DNA of 39,431 nt. Origin: Actinomycetospora soli (GTDB lineage Bacteria > Actinomycetota > Actinomycetes > Mycobacteriales > Pseudonocardiaceae). The DNA is taken from NCBI RefSeq assembly GCF_021026295.1, contig NZ_JAJNDA010000031.1:1-39431 (forward strand). Reading direction: 5' to 3'. Below are positions 32,188 through 39,431 of this stretch, in pieces (the first letter of the stretch is position 1; every line of letters starts with the position of its first letter). The notes below the pieces were generated by a model. The model made no database searches and was not told the origin of the DNA. It saw nothing but the letters and a program-made list of their open reading frames with translations. The translations under genes were made by a program, and so were the position numbers.

Positions 32188-34371
32188 TTAATCGAGCGCA
32201 TCGAAGTCGAAGCCGTAGCGGGTATTCCATGCGCGGGCGGCGCTGATGGGCCGCTCGCGGTCGGCGTTGAAGAGGCTGAGCAGGTCCTCGTAGAGATCGG
32301 TCAGGACGTATTCCAGGCCGAGGAGAGGCTCTCCGTGGTCGAGCATTGAACGGGCTCCTTCGAGTCGTTCCACGGCCTCCTGGTCAGCCGGTACGACTCG
32401 ATCCATCAGCTCGACGATCACGCCTTCGGCGTCGGGCACCCCGAGCCAGCGTCCGGCGAGGCGTTGGGCCAGGTCGGGATGACGGGTGCTGAGGGGCTCG
32501 GTCATCACCGCGACCATGCCCTTGAGCATGGGTCGAGCGAGGAGCGGCACCCCGAGCGGTCCGCGTTCGCTGAGCTCGTGAGCGAGGAGGGCGCGGCTGT
32601 TGGGCTGGCGAGCTGCGTTCCAGAGCGGGTTGAACCACACACTGGGGTCGCCGGGCTCACCCAGATCGTCCAAGCAAGCCTTGATCGCTCGACGCAGCCG
32701 CGGTCGGCGGTCGTCGACTCCGGTGGTGCCGTCGTCGAGCCACCACTCACGGGGTGCGGATCGCAGTTCAGCGGGCCGGTCGAGGAGACCCAGCCAGCCC
32801 TGCAATCGAAGGGCGATACCGGTGGTGTTCAGCGCTGCGGCCTCGGTGGACGCGGGCGGGAGCTGCTCGCGTGTCGCGGCCAGTAGCTGGCCCGCACGCG
32901 CGGGGCCAACCCAGCGAGCGGCGGCGGCGATCTCGGCGGCGCGATGTTTGGTGTCGACGGCCGGCGTGCGACCCAGGAGCGCCCGGAGCAACACGTCCGG
33001 TTCGCTGCGGCGGCCCGCGAGGATCGCGGCGCGTTCGTGCGCGGGCTGCTCGTCGACCATGGCGAGCAGGACCTCGACCGGGACCTCCTGGAGCCCGGCG
33101 GCGATCTCGACCAGCGCGGAGGACCTTTCCCGCGGTCGGGAATGATCGGCGGTGAGCTGGAGGGCGCGGGCGAGCGCGCGGCGGTGCACCGCGAGCCAGG
33201 TGGCGGTCGGCAGCGGATGAGCGTGCCACCGGTCCGCGTCGTCCCCGTCCACCGATCCGTCACCATGTAGTGACGGTTCTCCCACGTGGGCGAGGAAGGC
33301 CGGGAGCTGGTCGTGGTGGGTCCGGGCGAGGTCGACGATGTCGCGGCGGGTCGCGCCCCATGCTGGGAGCACCACCGGCCCGGGTTCTGGCTGGTCGTCG
33401 ACGGCCCCGGGTGCACGACCGAACGGTCGCAGCGCACCGAAGCGGCCCTCCTCGACTTCACCGTGGGCGGGCAGGACGCGGGAGACGGCGCGGCTGGGGC
33501 GGTGGCGGGCGAGCCACCCGGCGCGGCTCGGGGCGAGCAGGTAGGCGGCGGCCCGCGCGGGAGCAGCGTGGGCCAGGTCGGCGCGCCACAGCCACGCCGC
33601 AGGCGCTCGGTCGGCGGGTCCTCGCGCCTCAAGCAGGTCAAGCACGGCCGCCGCCTGCTCGCGGTGTGCGCGCACGACGCCCACCGCGGCGGGAAATCCC
33701 CGCTGGTCCCACCACCGGTCCCGCACCGCGGTCGGGGTGTCGTCGAGGTCGGCGGCGACCATCGCAAGGACCTCGCCCGGTCGGTGTCGGGCGATCGCGC
33801 GCCACTCCAAGCCGGACAGGTGCATCAGCTCGGGCAGGTGGCGAGCGAGCCACGCTGTGGGCAGGGCGGGCAGCATCCGGGCTGCGGTGCGCGGCCCGAG
33901 GGCGCGGCGGGCCCGCCCGATCAGTGCCTGGGCGAGTTCCGGGCGCCGCCGTAGCCGCGGGTTGACCGCCACGGCGGCCGCGACCGCCCGGGGCAGCGCC
34001 GGGAACCGGTCGACCAGCATGTCGTGGTCGACGAGGTCCAGCCCGCGCCCGGAGGCCAGCCGTGCAGCGACGGCGACCGGGCCGTCGACGAGCATTTCGC
34101 TGATCCAGACCTCGTCGCGGGCGAGGAGCGCGACGGTGGCCGCGACCTGGCCGGGGTCACCGCCGTCGTGCTCGCGGTGGCGCCACAGGCCCTCGAGCAC
34201 CGCCTCGACCCGTGGGCCGGCGGCGAGTTCCGAGCCGATCCACCGCCACCGTGCGCTCTCGGACAGCGGCAGGAGTTCCCGGAGCACCGCATCCACCCAG
34301 ACGCGGTCACCGGCAACGGGAATCCGCGGGTCGTGCGCGGTCGACGGGGCGTCCGGCGTGGAGCTCGTCAT
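32188..34371 (-). CDS. large helical protein of unknown function
   Basis: This 727-residue protein starts at ATG 34371, overlapping the upstream stop (ATGA). It is almost wholly helical, with repeated short helix pairs such as RWRWIGSELAAG, VAATVALLARDE, PALPTAWLARHLPELMHL, WRAIARHRPGEVLAMVAADL and LLAMVDEQPAHERAAIL, suggesting a solenoid of HEAT/ARM style. No catalytic motif, membrane helix or signal peptide is evident. I do not recognise the family. Long helical solenoids usually serve as protein-binding scaffolds. Tight coupling to the SUKH-like gene suggests they act together. Confidence 0.7.
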   Translation of the reverse strand: MTSSTPDAPSTAHDPRIPVAGDRVWVDAVLRELLPLSESARWRWIGSELAAGPRVEAVLEGLWRHREHDGGDPGQVAATVALLARDEVWISEMLVDGPVAVAARLASGRGLDLVDHDMLVDRFPALPRAVAAAVAVNPRLRRRPELAQALIGRARRALGPRTAARMLPALPTAWLARHLPELMHLSGLEWRAIARHRPGEVLAMVAADLDDTPTAVRDRWWDQRGFPAAVGVVRAHREQAAAVLDLLEARGPADRAPAAWLWRADLAHAAPARAAAYLLAPSRAGWLARHRPSRAVSRVLPAHGEVEEGRFGALRPFGRAPGAVDDQPEPGPVVLPAWGATRRDIVDLARTHHDQLPAFLAHVGEPSLHGDGSVDGDDADRWHAHPLPTATWLAVHRRALARALQLTADHSRPRERSSALVEIAAGLQEVPVEVLLAMVDEQPAHERAAILAGRRSEPDVLLRALLGRTPAVDTKHRAAEIAAAARWVGPARAGQLLAATREQLPPASTEAAALNTTGIALRLQGWLGLLDRPAELRSAPREWWLDDGTTGVDDRRPRLRRAIKACLDDLGEPGDPSVWFNPLWNAARQPNSRALLAHELSERGPLGVPLLARPMLKGMVAVMTEPLSTRHPDLAQRLAGRWLGVPDAEGVIVELMDRVVPADQEAVERLEGARSMLDHGEPLLGLEYVLTDLYEDLLSLFNADRERPISAARAWNTRYGFDFDALD

Positions 34372-36200
34372 GACGTTCCGTGGCCCGGCGGGGGCCAGTC
34401 GTGCGGGACGCGTCGGGGGAAGCGGGGGTCGAGGACCTCGCCGAGCATCACCCCGCGACCGACTCGCTTCCGCCCTGAGGTCACCCAGAACTCGAAGCGG
34501 TCCGGCACACCGGCGGCCCGCAGTGTCTCGCCGATGAAGGGGGTGATCACCACGTCGACGTCGCGGCGGCCGGGGACGAACGACTGCCCGTCGAGATCGT
34601 CGAGGAACATCCCGAAGCACTCCGCCGCGTCGGGCAGCAGGTCGGGGTCGAGCGGGAACACCAGCAGCGAGCGGGTCTGCGGGGGCAGCGCGTAGTGCGG
34701 GCCTTCGCCGATGATCCGGGGGTCGTCGAACAGGTCGATCCGGGCCCGGAGCTGCCACCAGCGCGCGGGGCTGAACGCGGCCCTGCTTTCGAGGCGACGT
34801 TCGCGGCGTTCGGCGGTGCACTCGGCGCGGTGGCGGGCCAGGAAGTCGGGGAACACCGCGCCGGCGAGGAACGATCGGACGTCGTCGTAGGTCGCTTCGG
34901 GGCTGTCGGCGGGGTCGTCGAGCCAGCGGGTGACCGCGACCCGCCCGTCGTGGCGGTGCCAGGACGCGCGCAGACCCCGCTCGCGGCGCTGGGCGAACAC
35001 CACCCACTCGCTGTCCGGGTTCGAGGGGAAGAAGAGCGAGTCGGAGGCGAGGTGTGTTCCGTGTTCGCCGGTCAGCAGCGTCCAGGCGTCGAGGTCGACC
35101 AGGCCCGCGCCGTGCAGCAGCGCCAGCTCTGGCGGGATCGCGGCCTCCGCGGGCCAGGCGGCGGGCACGGCGTAGGCGTCGTCGGTCCTGATGACCTCGG
35201 GGTGGTCGCGGGCGTAGCTGGCGTCGTCGTCGAGGCGCTCGAGCAGGTCCGGCATCAGTCGGGTCTCCAGGAACGCCCAGATGTCGGGGAACCGTTCGCC
35301 GCGGGCCTCCCAGCCGCTGCTGGCGTGCATGTGCACGATGACCACCTCGCCGGTGGCCGGGATCAGGCAGGCGTGGTCGTCGTTGTCGATCCGCGCGGCG
35401 AACGGCACCCGGCCGGTGCCGGGGTAGAGCTCGTCGTGCCGGTGTTGCCGGGCCCGGCCGTTGTCCCCAGCGAGCAGCTCCCACGCGACGAGACCACTCG
35501 GCGCGGCCATCCCGAGGGTGTGCAGCCGCCCGACCTCCGGGGGGACCTCCAGCTCACGGGGCCAGGGCACCGGCAGCGGCGGGCGCGGCGGGACCCGACG
35601 ACCCGCACCTGTGGGCGGCGCCAGGTGACGGGCCGGACGGGGGATGCCCAGCTCGCGGCGCGCCCGGTCGAGTAGCAGGTCGAGTACCACCAGGTCGCTG
35701 TGCGGCTGGTGAGGCCGGACACTCGGGAATCCTGAGAGGTACACCTTCGCGGTCTGCGACCCGTGCCCGCCCCACTGCACCAGGTCGAGCCGGTGCGGGC
35801 TGCTCGTCGAGACGAACTCGATGCCGTCGTCGTCGTCGGCTAGCGAGCACATCGTGATCTCGAAGCAGTGCCCGTTGGCCCACGCATCGGCGTCGCTCGG
35901 TCGGCACCACGCGTCGATGTCGTCGCTGAAGCCCGGTGCGTCGAGCAGCGGCGGCGGGTCGGCCAGGGCGAGCGTCTCGCGGACCAGCGCGACGATGTCC
36001 TCGAGCAGCGCCAGCTCGACGCCGTCGGAGGTGGCGTTGCGGACGTCGGCCATCCAGCTGGGGCGAGCGTGGTCCCGGCGCACCACCAGCAGCGGCCGCG
36101 TCGTCGTGTTGTCGGTGACGGTCAGCAGAGCGCCGTCCATGACGAACTCGCTGACCAGCCGCAGCTCTAGGCCCCGCACCGTCTCCGTCTGCGCCGCCAT
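34368..36200 (-). CDS. protein with two SUKH-like repeats
   Basis: The 610-residue product starts at ATG 36200 behind GGGGGGAG. Residues about 1-190 are an N-terminal part with VRGLELRLVSEFVMDGALL and a C-terminal LDLLLDRARRELG helix. Two repeats follow. Repeat 1 (about 217-320) starts VPPEVGRLHTLGM, then VAWELLAGDNG. Repeat 2 (about 353-460) starts IPPELALLHGAGL, then DAWTLLTGEHG. Each goes on to beta strands and a final helix (PDIWAFLETRL and DDVRSFLAGAV). The pattern fits SMI1/KNR4-type (SUKH) domains, many of which are immunity or adaptor modules. The C-terminal 150 residues are a further unknown domain. The SUKH call is by fold pattern only. Confidence 0.6.
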   Translation of the reverse strand: MAAQTETVRGLELRLVSEFVMDGALLTVTDNTTTRPLLVVRRDHARPSWMADVRNATSDGVELALLEDIVALVRETLALADPPPLLDAPGFSDDIDAWCRPSDADAWANGHCFEITMCSLADDDDGIEFVSTSSPHRLDLVQWGGHGSQTAKVYLSGFPSVRPHQPHSDLVVLDLLLDRARRELGIPRPARHLAPPTGAGRRVPPRPPLPVPWPRELEVPPEVGRLHTLGMAAPSGLVAWELLAGDNGRARQHRHDELYPGTGRVPFAARIDNDDHACLIPATGEVVIVHMHASSGWEARGERFPDIWAFLETRLMPDLLERLDDDASYARDHPEVIRTDDAYAVPAAWPAEAAIPPELALLHGAGLVDLDAWTLLTGEHGTHLASDSLFFPSNPDSEWVVFAQRRERGLRASWHRHDGRVAVTRWLDDPADSPEATYDDVRSFLAGAVFPDFLARHRAECTAERRERRLESRAAFSPARWWQLRARIDLFDDPRIIGEGPHYALPPQTRSLLVFPLDPDLLPDAAECFGMFLDDLDGQSFVPGRRDVDVVITPFIGETLRAAGVPDRFEFWVTSGRKRVGRGVMLGEVLDPRFPRRVPHDWPPPGHGTS

Positions 36201-36225
36201 CTGCTCCCCCCGGCCTCATCCGATC

Positions 36226-36249
36226 ATGGCTGTCCACATGGCTGTCCAC
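36226..36249 (-). repeat. perfect 12-bp tandem repeat upstream of the SUKH-like gene
   Basis: ATGGCTGTCCAC occurs twice in direct tandem, 25 bases before the start codon at 36200 on the opposite strand. A repeat in this place may be a regulator binding site. No ECF-type promoter is present here. Confidence 0.7.
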
Positions 36250-36315
36250 GTCGCCGCTTTCACTCCGTTTCCGCTCTGCGGTGCTTCCCGGCAACACCTG
36301 CCGGGGCGGCGACGT

Positions 36316-36741
36316 TCAGGCAGGCGGGGAGGTCTCCTCGGGCGCGCGGCCCGGCGCGGTGATCCAGCGGCGCCCGGGGACCCGCGGTGACTGCCGTCGC
36401 GCCGCGGCGGGATCGCGGCCTAGGGCGATGAGGTGGTCGCGCAGCAGCGCGACCAGCTCGGGTACCGCCACGGTGACGTGGTCGGGGGCGATGAGGTCCT
36501 CGATCCGCCCGACGCCGTCCTCGAGGTCGACCACCACGACCGTCAGGTTGAGTTCGCGCTCGACGACCACGAGGTCCCCGGGATCATGCAGCACGGCGAG
36601 GAGGTGCTCAGCTGCGCCGGCGTCGAGTTCGCGGGGGTCCAGCAGCTGGGACACCAACCGCAACGCGCGCAGCTCGGCCACCGACCGCCCAGCCCCACCC
36701 GGCGCGTCCGCGCTGTGGTCGGCTCCGCTCGCGTCGTCCAC
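36316..36741 (-). CDS. small protein of unknown function
   Basis: The 141-residue product starts at GTG 36741 behind GGGGAG (4 nt). It is acidic, with ELRALRLVSQLLDPRELDAG, an AEHLLAVLHDPGDLVVV stretch, strands LNLTVVVVDLEDG and a helix VPELVALLRDHLIALG. The alternating helix-strand order suggests a small alpha/beta fold. There is no signal peptide or membrane segment and I do not recognise it. It lies 36 bases after the PLDc_N gene on the same strand and may be read from that gene's ECF-type promoter. Confidence 0.6.
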   Translation of the reverse strand: MDDASGADHSADAPGGAGRSVAELRALRLVSQLLDPRELDAGAAEHLLAVLHDPGDLVVVERELNLTVVVVDLEDGVGRIEDLIAPDHVTVAVPELVALLRDHLIALGRDPAAARRQSPRVPGRRWITAPGRAPEETSPPA

Positions 36742-36777
36742 CCTGCTCCCCGCCCTTCGTGCCGGTGTCCGGCAACG

Positions 36778-37236
36778 TCACCGATCCGAGATGCCCGCAT
36801 CGACGCCCGGGTCGTCCGGCCCCTCACCGGACCCGGCGCTGGGCTGATCCTCCCTGCGGTCGCCGGAATGTTCTTCAAGACGTTGCCCGTTCCGGCGTTC
36901 GGCTTCTCGCCGGCGCTGCGCCGCGGCGCGTTCGCGTAGTCCGGCGAGGAACGCCTCGTCCTGAAGGGGGTCGGTCGGCATCGCCCGGTTCGGCCGGTCG
37001 TACTCAGGGAAACGCGCCGAGACCGGGTCCGGAGGGCGATTGGACCGCGCGGGCTGCGGGCGGCCGAACAGGAGCCACAGCACGGCGCCCACGGTCCCTG
37101 CCAGCAGCACGACCAGCAGCCACAGCAGCTTCGGCAACGCCCGGCAGTCCGCTTCCTCGGCCGTGATCACGTCGATGATGCTGAACAACCACAGCAGCAG
37201 CGCTGCCAGCCCGAGCAGTCCCCCGACATAGACCAC
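36778..37236 (-). CDS. PLDc_N-domain membrane protein
   Basis: This 152-residue protein has the PLDc_N module seen before phospholipase D and cardiolipin synthase catalytic domains and in free-standing membrane proteins: a first helix (about 3-21, LLGLAALLLWLFSIIDVI), a loop, LPKLLWLLVVLLAGTVGA (about 34-53) and WLLFGRPQ. The remaining 85 residues are a charged cytoplasmic tail with a helix LAGLRERAAAQRRREAE. No HKD catalytic motif is present, so it is not itself a phospholipase. GTG 37236 is chosen because GAGGGG lies 6 nt upstream and it leads directly into the first helix. An ECF-type promoter lies about 55 bases upstream. Confidence 0.78.
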   Translation of the reverse strand: MVYVGGLLGLAALLLWLFSIIDVITAEEADCRALPKLLWLLVVLLAGTVGAVLWLLFGRPQPARSNRPPDPVSARFPEYDRPNRAMPTDPLQDEAFLAGLRERAAAQRRREAERRNGQRLEEHSGDRREDQPSAGSGEGPDDPGVDAGISDR

Positions 37237-37289
37237 GATCCACCCCTCGAGCCGCCCGCTGGCCGTGTCAGGCCGAGCTGTCGAGCAGG

Positions 37290-37318
37290 TAGACCCCCGC
37301 CGCATCCCGAACGGTTCC
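37290..37318 (-). promoter_or_regulatory. ECF-type promoter of the PLDc_N gene
   Basis: On the minus strand: GGAACC (37318-37313), 17 nt, GGTCTA (37295-37290). No start codon follows at 7-8 nt, so this copy would give a leader of about 45 nt, in keeping with the Shine-Dalgarno sequence before GTG 37236. Confidence 0.68.
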
Positions 37319-37378
37319 CCGAAACCGCGAAATAGCTCCCCCACCCCTCGGTCGGCGTCGCCGCGGTCGCCTTCCAGG

Positions 37379-37798
37379 TCAGGGGCTGGCGAGGCGGCGC
37401 AGCCGCCGGAACAGGTAGTTGATCGCGGACGCCGCGGTGCGCTGCGGGATCAGGCCCTCCTTCGCCTTCGCGGTCACCGACACCAGGGTCGAGGCCTCGT
37501 GCCGCATTGTGAGGCGCACCCGGACGATCGTCGGGTTCAGGGCGAAGCAACCCGCGCCGAGCACGCCGCTGATCTGGACGACACCGGGCTCCGGGCGGCG
37601 CACCAGCGGATGGCGACTGCGGCGACGGAACGCGGCGAGCACCGTCTCCTCGCAGCCCGACAGCGACAGCGCCAGCAGCTCCGCGTGGCTCTTCTCGACC
37701 GTCGGCAGGAAGCCCGCCACCATCGCCGGCCCGCCCTGGCCCACTGCCCCGGCCAGCCGGTCGAGCTCCCACCCCAGCTGGGCCTCGTCGTGATCCAC
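37379..37798 (-). CDS. small protein of unknown function
   Basis: This is a soluble product of about 139 residues with LGWELDRLAGAVGQGG, FLPTVEKSHAELLALSLSG, VVQISGVLGAGCFALNP and VRVRLTMRHEASTLVSVT; the end is basic (INYLFRRLRRLA). The mix of an N-terminal helix pair and later beta strands suggests a small alpha/beta domain. I do not recognise it. GTG 37798 is preferred because the 16 residues before it, from GTG 37846, are low-complexity; neither start has a good Shine-Dalgarno match. It is divergent from the DUF732 gene at 37924. Confidence 0.6.
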   Translation of the reverse strand: MDHDEAQLGWELDRLAGAVGQGGPAMVAGFLPTVEKSHAELLALSLSGCEETVLAAFRRRSRHPLVRRPEPGVVQISGVLGAGCFALNPTIVRVRLTMRHEASTLVSVTAKAKEGLIPQRTAASAINYLFRRLRRLASP

Positions 37799-37887
37799 CG
37801 GGTCAGCATCGGCGGTCCCCCGCCCGCGCAGCAAGCACGCCGCCACCGCACCTGATGCTGCAGCTCGGAGGTCACAGCGAAGTTGGT

Positions 37888-37916
37888 GGAACCGTCGAGC
37901 CGCGCTGCGCGGTCTG
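37888..37916 (+). promoter_or_regulatory. ECF-type promoter of the second DUF732 gene
   Basis: GGAACC (37888-37893), 17 nt, GGTCTG (37911-37916), then 7 nt to ATG 37924. The region from -10 through the first codons is nearly the same as at 22531-22555. Confidence 0.75.
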
Positions 37917-37923
37917 CCCCGTC

Positions 37924-38769
37924 ATGAGCATCGAGGAGCCCCGCACCGCCGCCCCCCTCTCCCGTCCCGGTGCGGCACCCGGCCGCGCTCCGAGCTCCGC
38001 GCCGCGCCCGCCCGGCCGGCCGGACCTGTTCGGCGCGCCCGCGACCGGACCGTCGGGCCCCGGTGGCTGGTCGCCGACCCCGAACCCGCTGCCGACCCGG
38101 ACCGCTGACTACCTCGGGCCGACCGGGACCTGGCCCGCTCCCGCGCCAACGGGGCAGTGGGCACCTCCGACACCTCGGTCGGGCGCCGGGCTGGCGGTCA
38201 CCGGGCTGATCCTGGGCGCGATCGGGGTCGGGCTCGGCTGGGTGCCGGTCGTGAGCTTCCTCGCCGTCCTGATCGCTCTCGGCGCACTGGTGTGCGCGGT
38301 GATCGCGTTCGCCCGCAGCGCCGCGCCGCGGCCCCGCGTGTCACAGGTCGGGCTCGCCGTCGCGGTCGCCGCGCTGATCGTGTCGCTGGTCGGGAGCATC
38401 TTCAGCGTGGAGCTCATCGCTGACCGACTCGAGGCCCGCCGGCAGGTGACCGCCCCGATCAGCGCGCCCGTCAGCCCGAACGTTCCGGCTCGACCAGGCG
38501 CGGCACCGCCAGGTGCGGTGCCGCCCGGCGTCACCAACTACGGACCCGGCCCGGAACGCATCTTCCTCACCGCCGTCCGACGCGTCGGCGTCGTCGTCAC
38601 CGACGAGCGCGCCGCGGTCGATCTCGGCTACGGCGTCTGCGGGTTGATCGTGGACGGCGTGCCCCGCCAGCAGATCTACCAGGAGGTCGCCGAGGCCAGC
38701 GGTCTCCCGTCCAGCGAGGCCGCAGGGGTCGCCGGCGCCGCCATCGGCTCCTTCTGTCCGGGACGCTGA
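37924..38769 (+). CDS. membrane-anchored DUF732 protein, paralogue of 22544
   Basis: The 281-residue product has the same order of parts as the 22544 gene: a Pro-rich N-terminus (1-85), hydrophobic segments (about 87-131 and 141-166), a Pro-rich linker and a C-terminal exported DUF732 domain (about 210-279) with FLTAVRRVGVVVTDE, LGYGVCGLIVDG and GAAIGSFCPG. The paired cysteines are kept. It starts MSIEE, compared with MSIEQ in the paralogue, under the same promoter type, pointing to a duplication of the whole unit with its control region. Five bases separate it from the next gene, so the two form an operon. Confidence 0.78.
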   Translation: MSIEEPRTAAPLSRPGAAPGRAPSSAPRPPGRPDLFGAPATGPSGPGGWSPTPNPLPTRTADYLGPTGTWPAPAPTGQWAPPTPRSGAGLAVTGLILGAIGVGLGWVPVVSFLAVLIALGALVCAVIAFARSAAPRPRVSQVGLAVAVAALIVSLVGSIFSVELIADRLEARRQVTAPISAPVSPNVPARPGAAPPGAVPPGVTNYGPGPERIFLTAVRRVGVVVTDERAAVDLGYGVCGLIVDGVPRQQIYQEVAEASGLPSSEAAGVAGAAIGSFCPGR

Positions 38770-38774
38770 CCAGG

Positions 38775-39329
38775 ATGAACCTCTCCTACGGGCTCGAGCT
38801 CGCGGACCCCGACGAGCTTCGTTGGCTCCGAGAGCTCGACCCCGAGGCATCGCTGAGCTTCATGCCGCACGTCTGGCCCGCCGAGACCTGGGTCCTCCAC
38901 GGGATGTGGGAGGTGCCTGGCGCCGATCCCTCCGACGTCCTCGCTGTCGAGCGCCTACCCCGCGGGGGGCTCTTCGCCACCCAGATCACGGGGTTCCCGT
39001 CCCCACCGCCGGGGTGGCCGCGGTTGTGGTGGCGAGACCTCGGCGCCCGGCTCGGCGAGCCCCTGGCGACCACGGCGCGCACACAGCCCGCTCCTCCGTG
39101 CTTCCGCTGGTTCAGCCTCGTGCGCTGGCCGGACTGGATCACCCAGCCCTGCGAGGGCAGCCTCGACCAGCCGACCGCCGACCGACTCCTCTCCGTCCTC
39201 ACCCGCTTCACCTCTGGGGGCGGCGACGGCAGCTGCTTCGTGCATTACTCCGGGGCCGGTTGGCCCTTCGGGGAATGGGCGCCACTGACCTTCCGCGGAC
39301 CGCTGCTGCTGACGACGCCTGAATCCTGA
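38775..39329 (+). pseudogene. protein of unknown function cut short by an IS21-family insertion
   Basis: The 184-residue frame reads DELRWLRELDPEASLSFMPH, VWPAETWVLHGMWEVPG, CFRWFSLVRWPDWITQP and CFVHYSGAGWPFGEWAPL, Trp-rich and soluble. I do not recognise it. Its last codons and stop (39321-39329) lie inside the terminal repeats of the IS element that begins at 39320, so the natural C-terminus is missing or altered. It is the second gene of the DUF732 operon. Whether the shortened product still works cannot be judged. Confidence 0.65.
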
Positions 39330-39370
39330 CCCCTCTGCGACGGGTGAATCTGGACCCCCTTGCCGATGGG
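39320..39370 (+). repeat. two tandem IS21-type terminal repeats
   Basis: TGAATCCTGACCCC...GACGGG (39320-39344, 25 bp) and TGAATCTGGACCCCC...GATGGG (39345-39370, 26 bp) are imperfect direct repeats, as expected for transposase binding sites at an IS21 end. Confidence 0.8.
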
Positions 39371-39375
39371 AAGGG

Positions 39376-39431
39376 GTGTTGAAGGTGGAGGACTGGGCGG
39401 AGATCCGGCGCCTGCATCGGGCGGAGGCGAT
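39376..39431 (+). CDS. istA: IS21-family transposase IstA, N-terminus only
   Basis: The frame reads VLKVEDWAEIRRLHRAEA to the window edge. The string VEDWAEIRRLHR is typical of the first helix of actinobacterial IstA, leading to the DNA-binding helix-turn-helix. The start is GTG 39376 or TTG 39379. IstA is the DDE transposase that acts with the ATPase IstB. Only 18 codons are visible. Confidence 0.75.
   Translation, partial: MLKVEDWAEIRRLHRAEA

Larger units (their letters stand above)
39320..39431 (+). mobile_element. left end of an IS21-family insertion sequence, continuing past the window
   Basis: The element begins with TG at 39320 and shows two tandem imperfect copies of a terminal repeat, then the start of a transposase gene. 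Multiple end repeats ahead of istA are typical of IS21. The right end and target duplication are outside the window. Confidence 0.78.

Noticed and set aside
34372..35484. N-terminal extension of the 32188-34371 gene up to 35484
   Set aside because: It would overlap the SUKH-like gene for over 1 kb with Arg/Pro-only sequence; the ATGA overlap at 34371 gives a natural start.
1..39431. CRISPR array, tRNA or rRNA genes, attachment site or replication origin
   Set aside because: I looked for regularly spaced repeats, tRNA-like cloverleaf segments and rRNA strings and found none that I could support.

Overview
The window is very GC-rich DNA with GTG, TTG and ATG starts, ATGA/GTGA stop-start overlaps and many apparently leaderless genes. 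This points to a high-GC actinobacterium, and the protein style (SigM-like ECF factors, PknD-like kinase, DUF732 proteins, paired VirD4-like ATPases) suggests a Pseudonocardia-type actinomycete. It reads as part of a conjugative plasmid or integrative element, not a core chromosome: there are no housekeeping genes, no rRNA and no tRNA that I could see.

Layout. (1) 1-9010, plus strand: a tightly overlapping conjugation module with the end of a DUF2637/winged-helix-type protein, an acidic protein, two tandem VirD4/TraG-like coupling ATPases, a coiled-coil protein, a DUF1173-like protein and small accessory genes. (2) 9011-11493: a lipoprotein trypsin-like protease coupled to a membrane-anchored protein. 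(3) 11543-13853, minus strand: a SigM-like ECF sigma factor followed by two paralogous membrane anti-sigma-like proteins. (4) 14029-21196: mostly unknown genes, including a stand-alone sigma-region-4-like mini-protein behind a long leader with a perfect hairpin, and a TerD-like protein of the MXAN_6230/SCO0854 type. (5) 21284-22332, minus: a second ECF sigma factor and a small secreted protein. (6) 22544-32154, plus: a DUF732 membrane protein, a tandem barstar-like protein, unknowns, a frameshifted membrane protein, a Ser/Thr kinase with a beta-propeller sensor, and a zinc-finger tail-anchored protein. (7) 32188-37846, minus: large unknown proteins, one with two SUKH-like repeats, and a PLDc_N membrane protein. 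(8) 37924 to the end: a second DUF732 protein, then a gene cut off by the left end of an IS21-family element.

The main observation is a shared promoter. GGAACC-N17-GGTC(T/C), or a close variant, occurs ten times by eye: at 13890 (-), 14519, 16210, 21661 (-), 22370 (-), 22405, 22508, 27548, 37318 (-) and 37888. Eight of the ten sit so that the -10 ends 7 or 8 nt before a start codon, which predicts leaderless mRNAs. It resembles the GGAAC/GTC promoters reported for mycobacterial SigM. Both ECF sigma genes carry it. I therefore infer that the accessory genes form one ECF-controlled envelope-related regulon carried on a mobile element: the two sigma factors, the two anti-sigma-like proteins, the TerD-like protein, both DUF732 proteins, the secreted protein, the PLDc_N protein, and possibly the kinase by readthrough. 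I know of no description of such a regulon, but I could not search.
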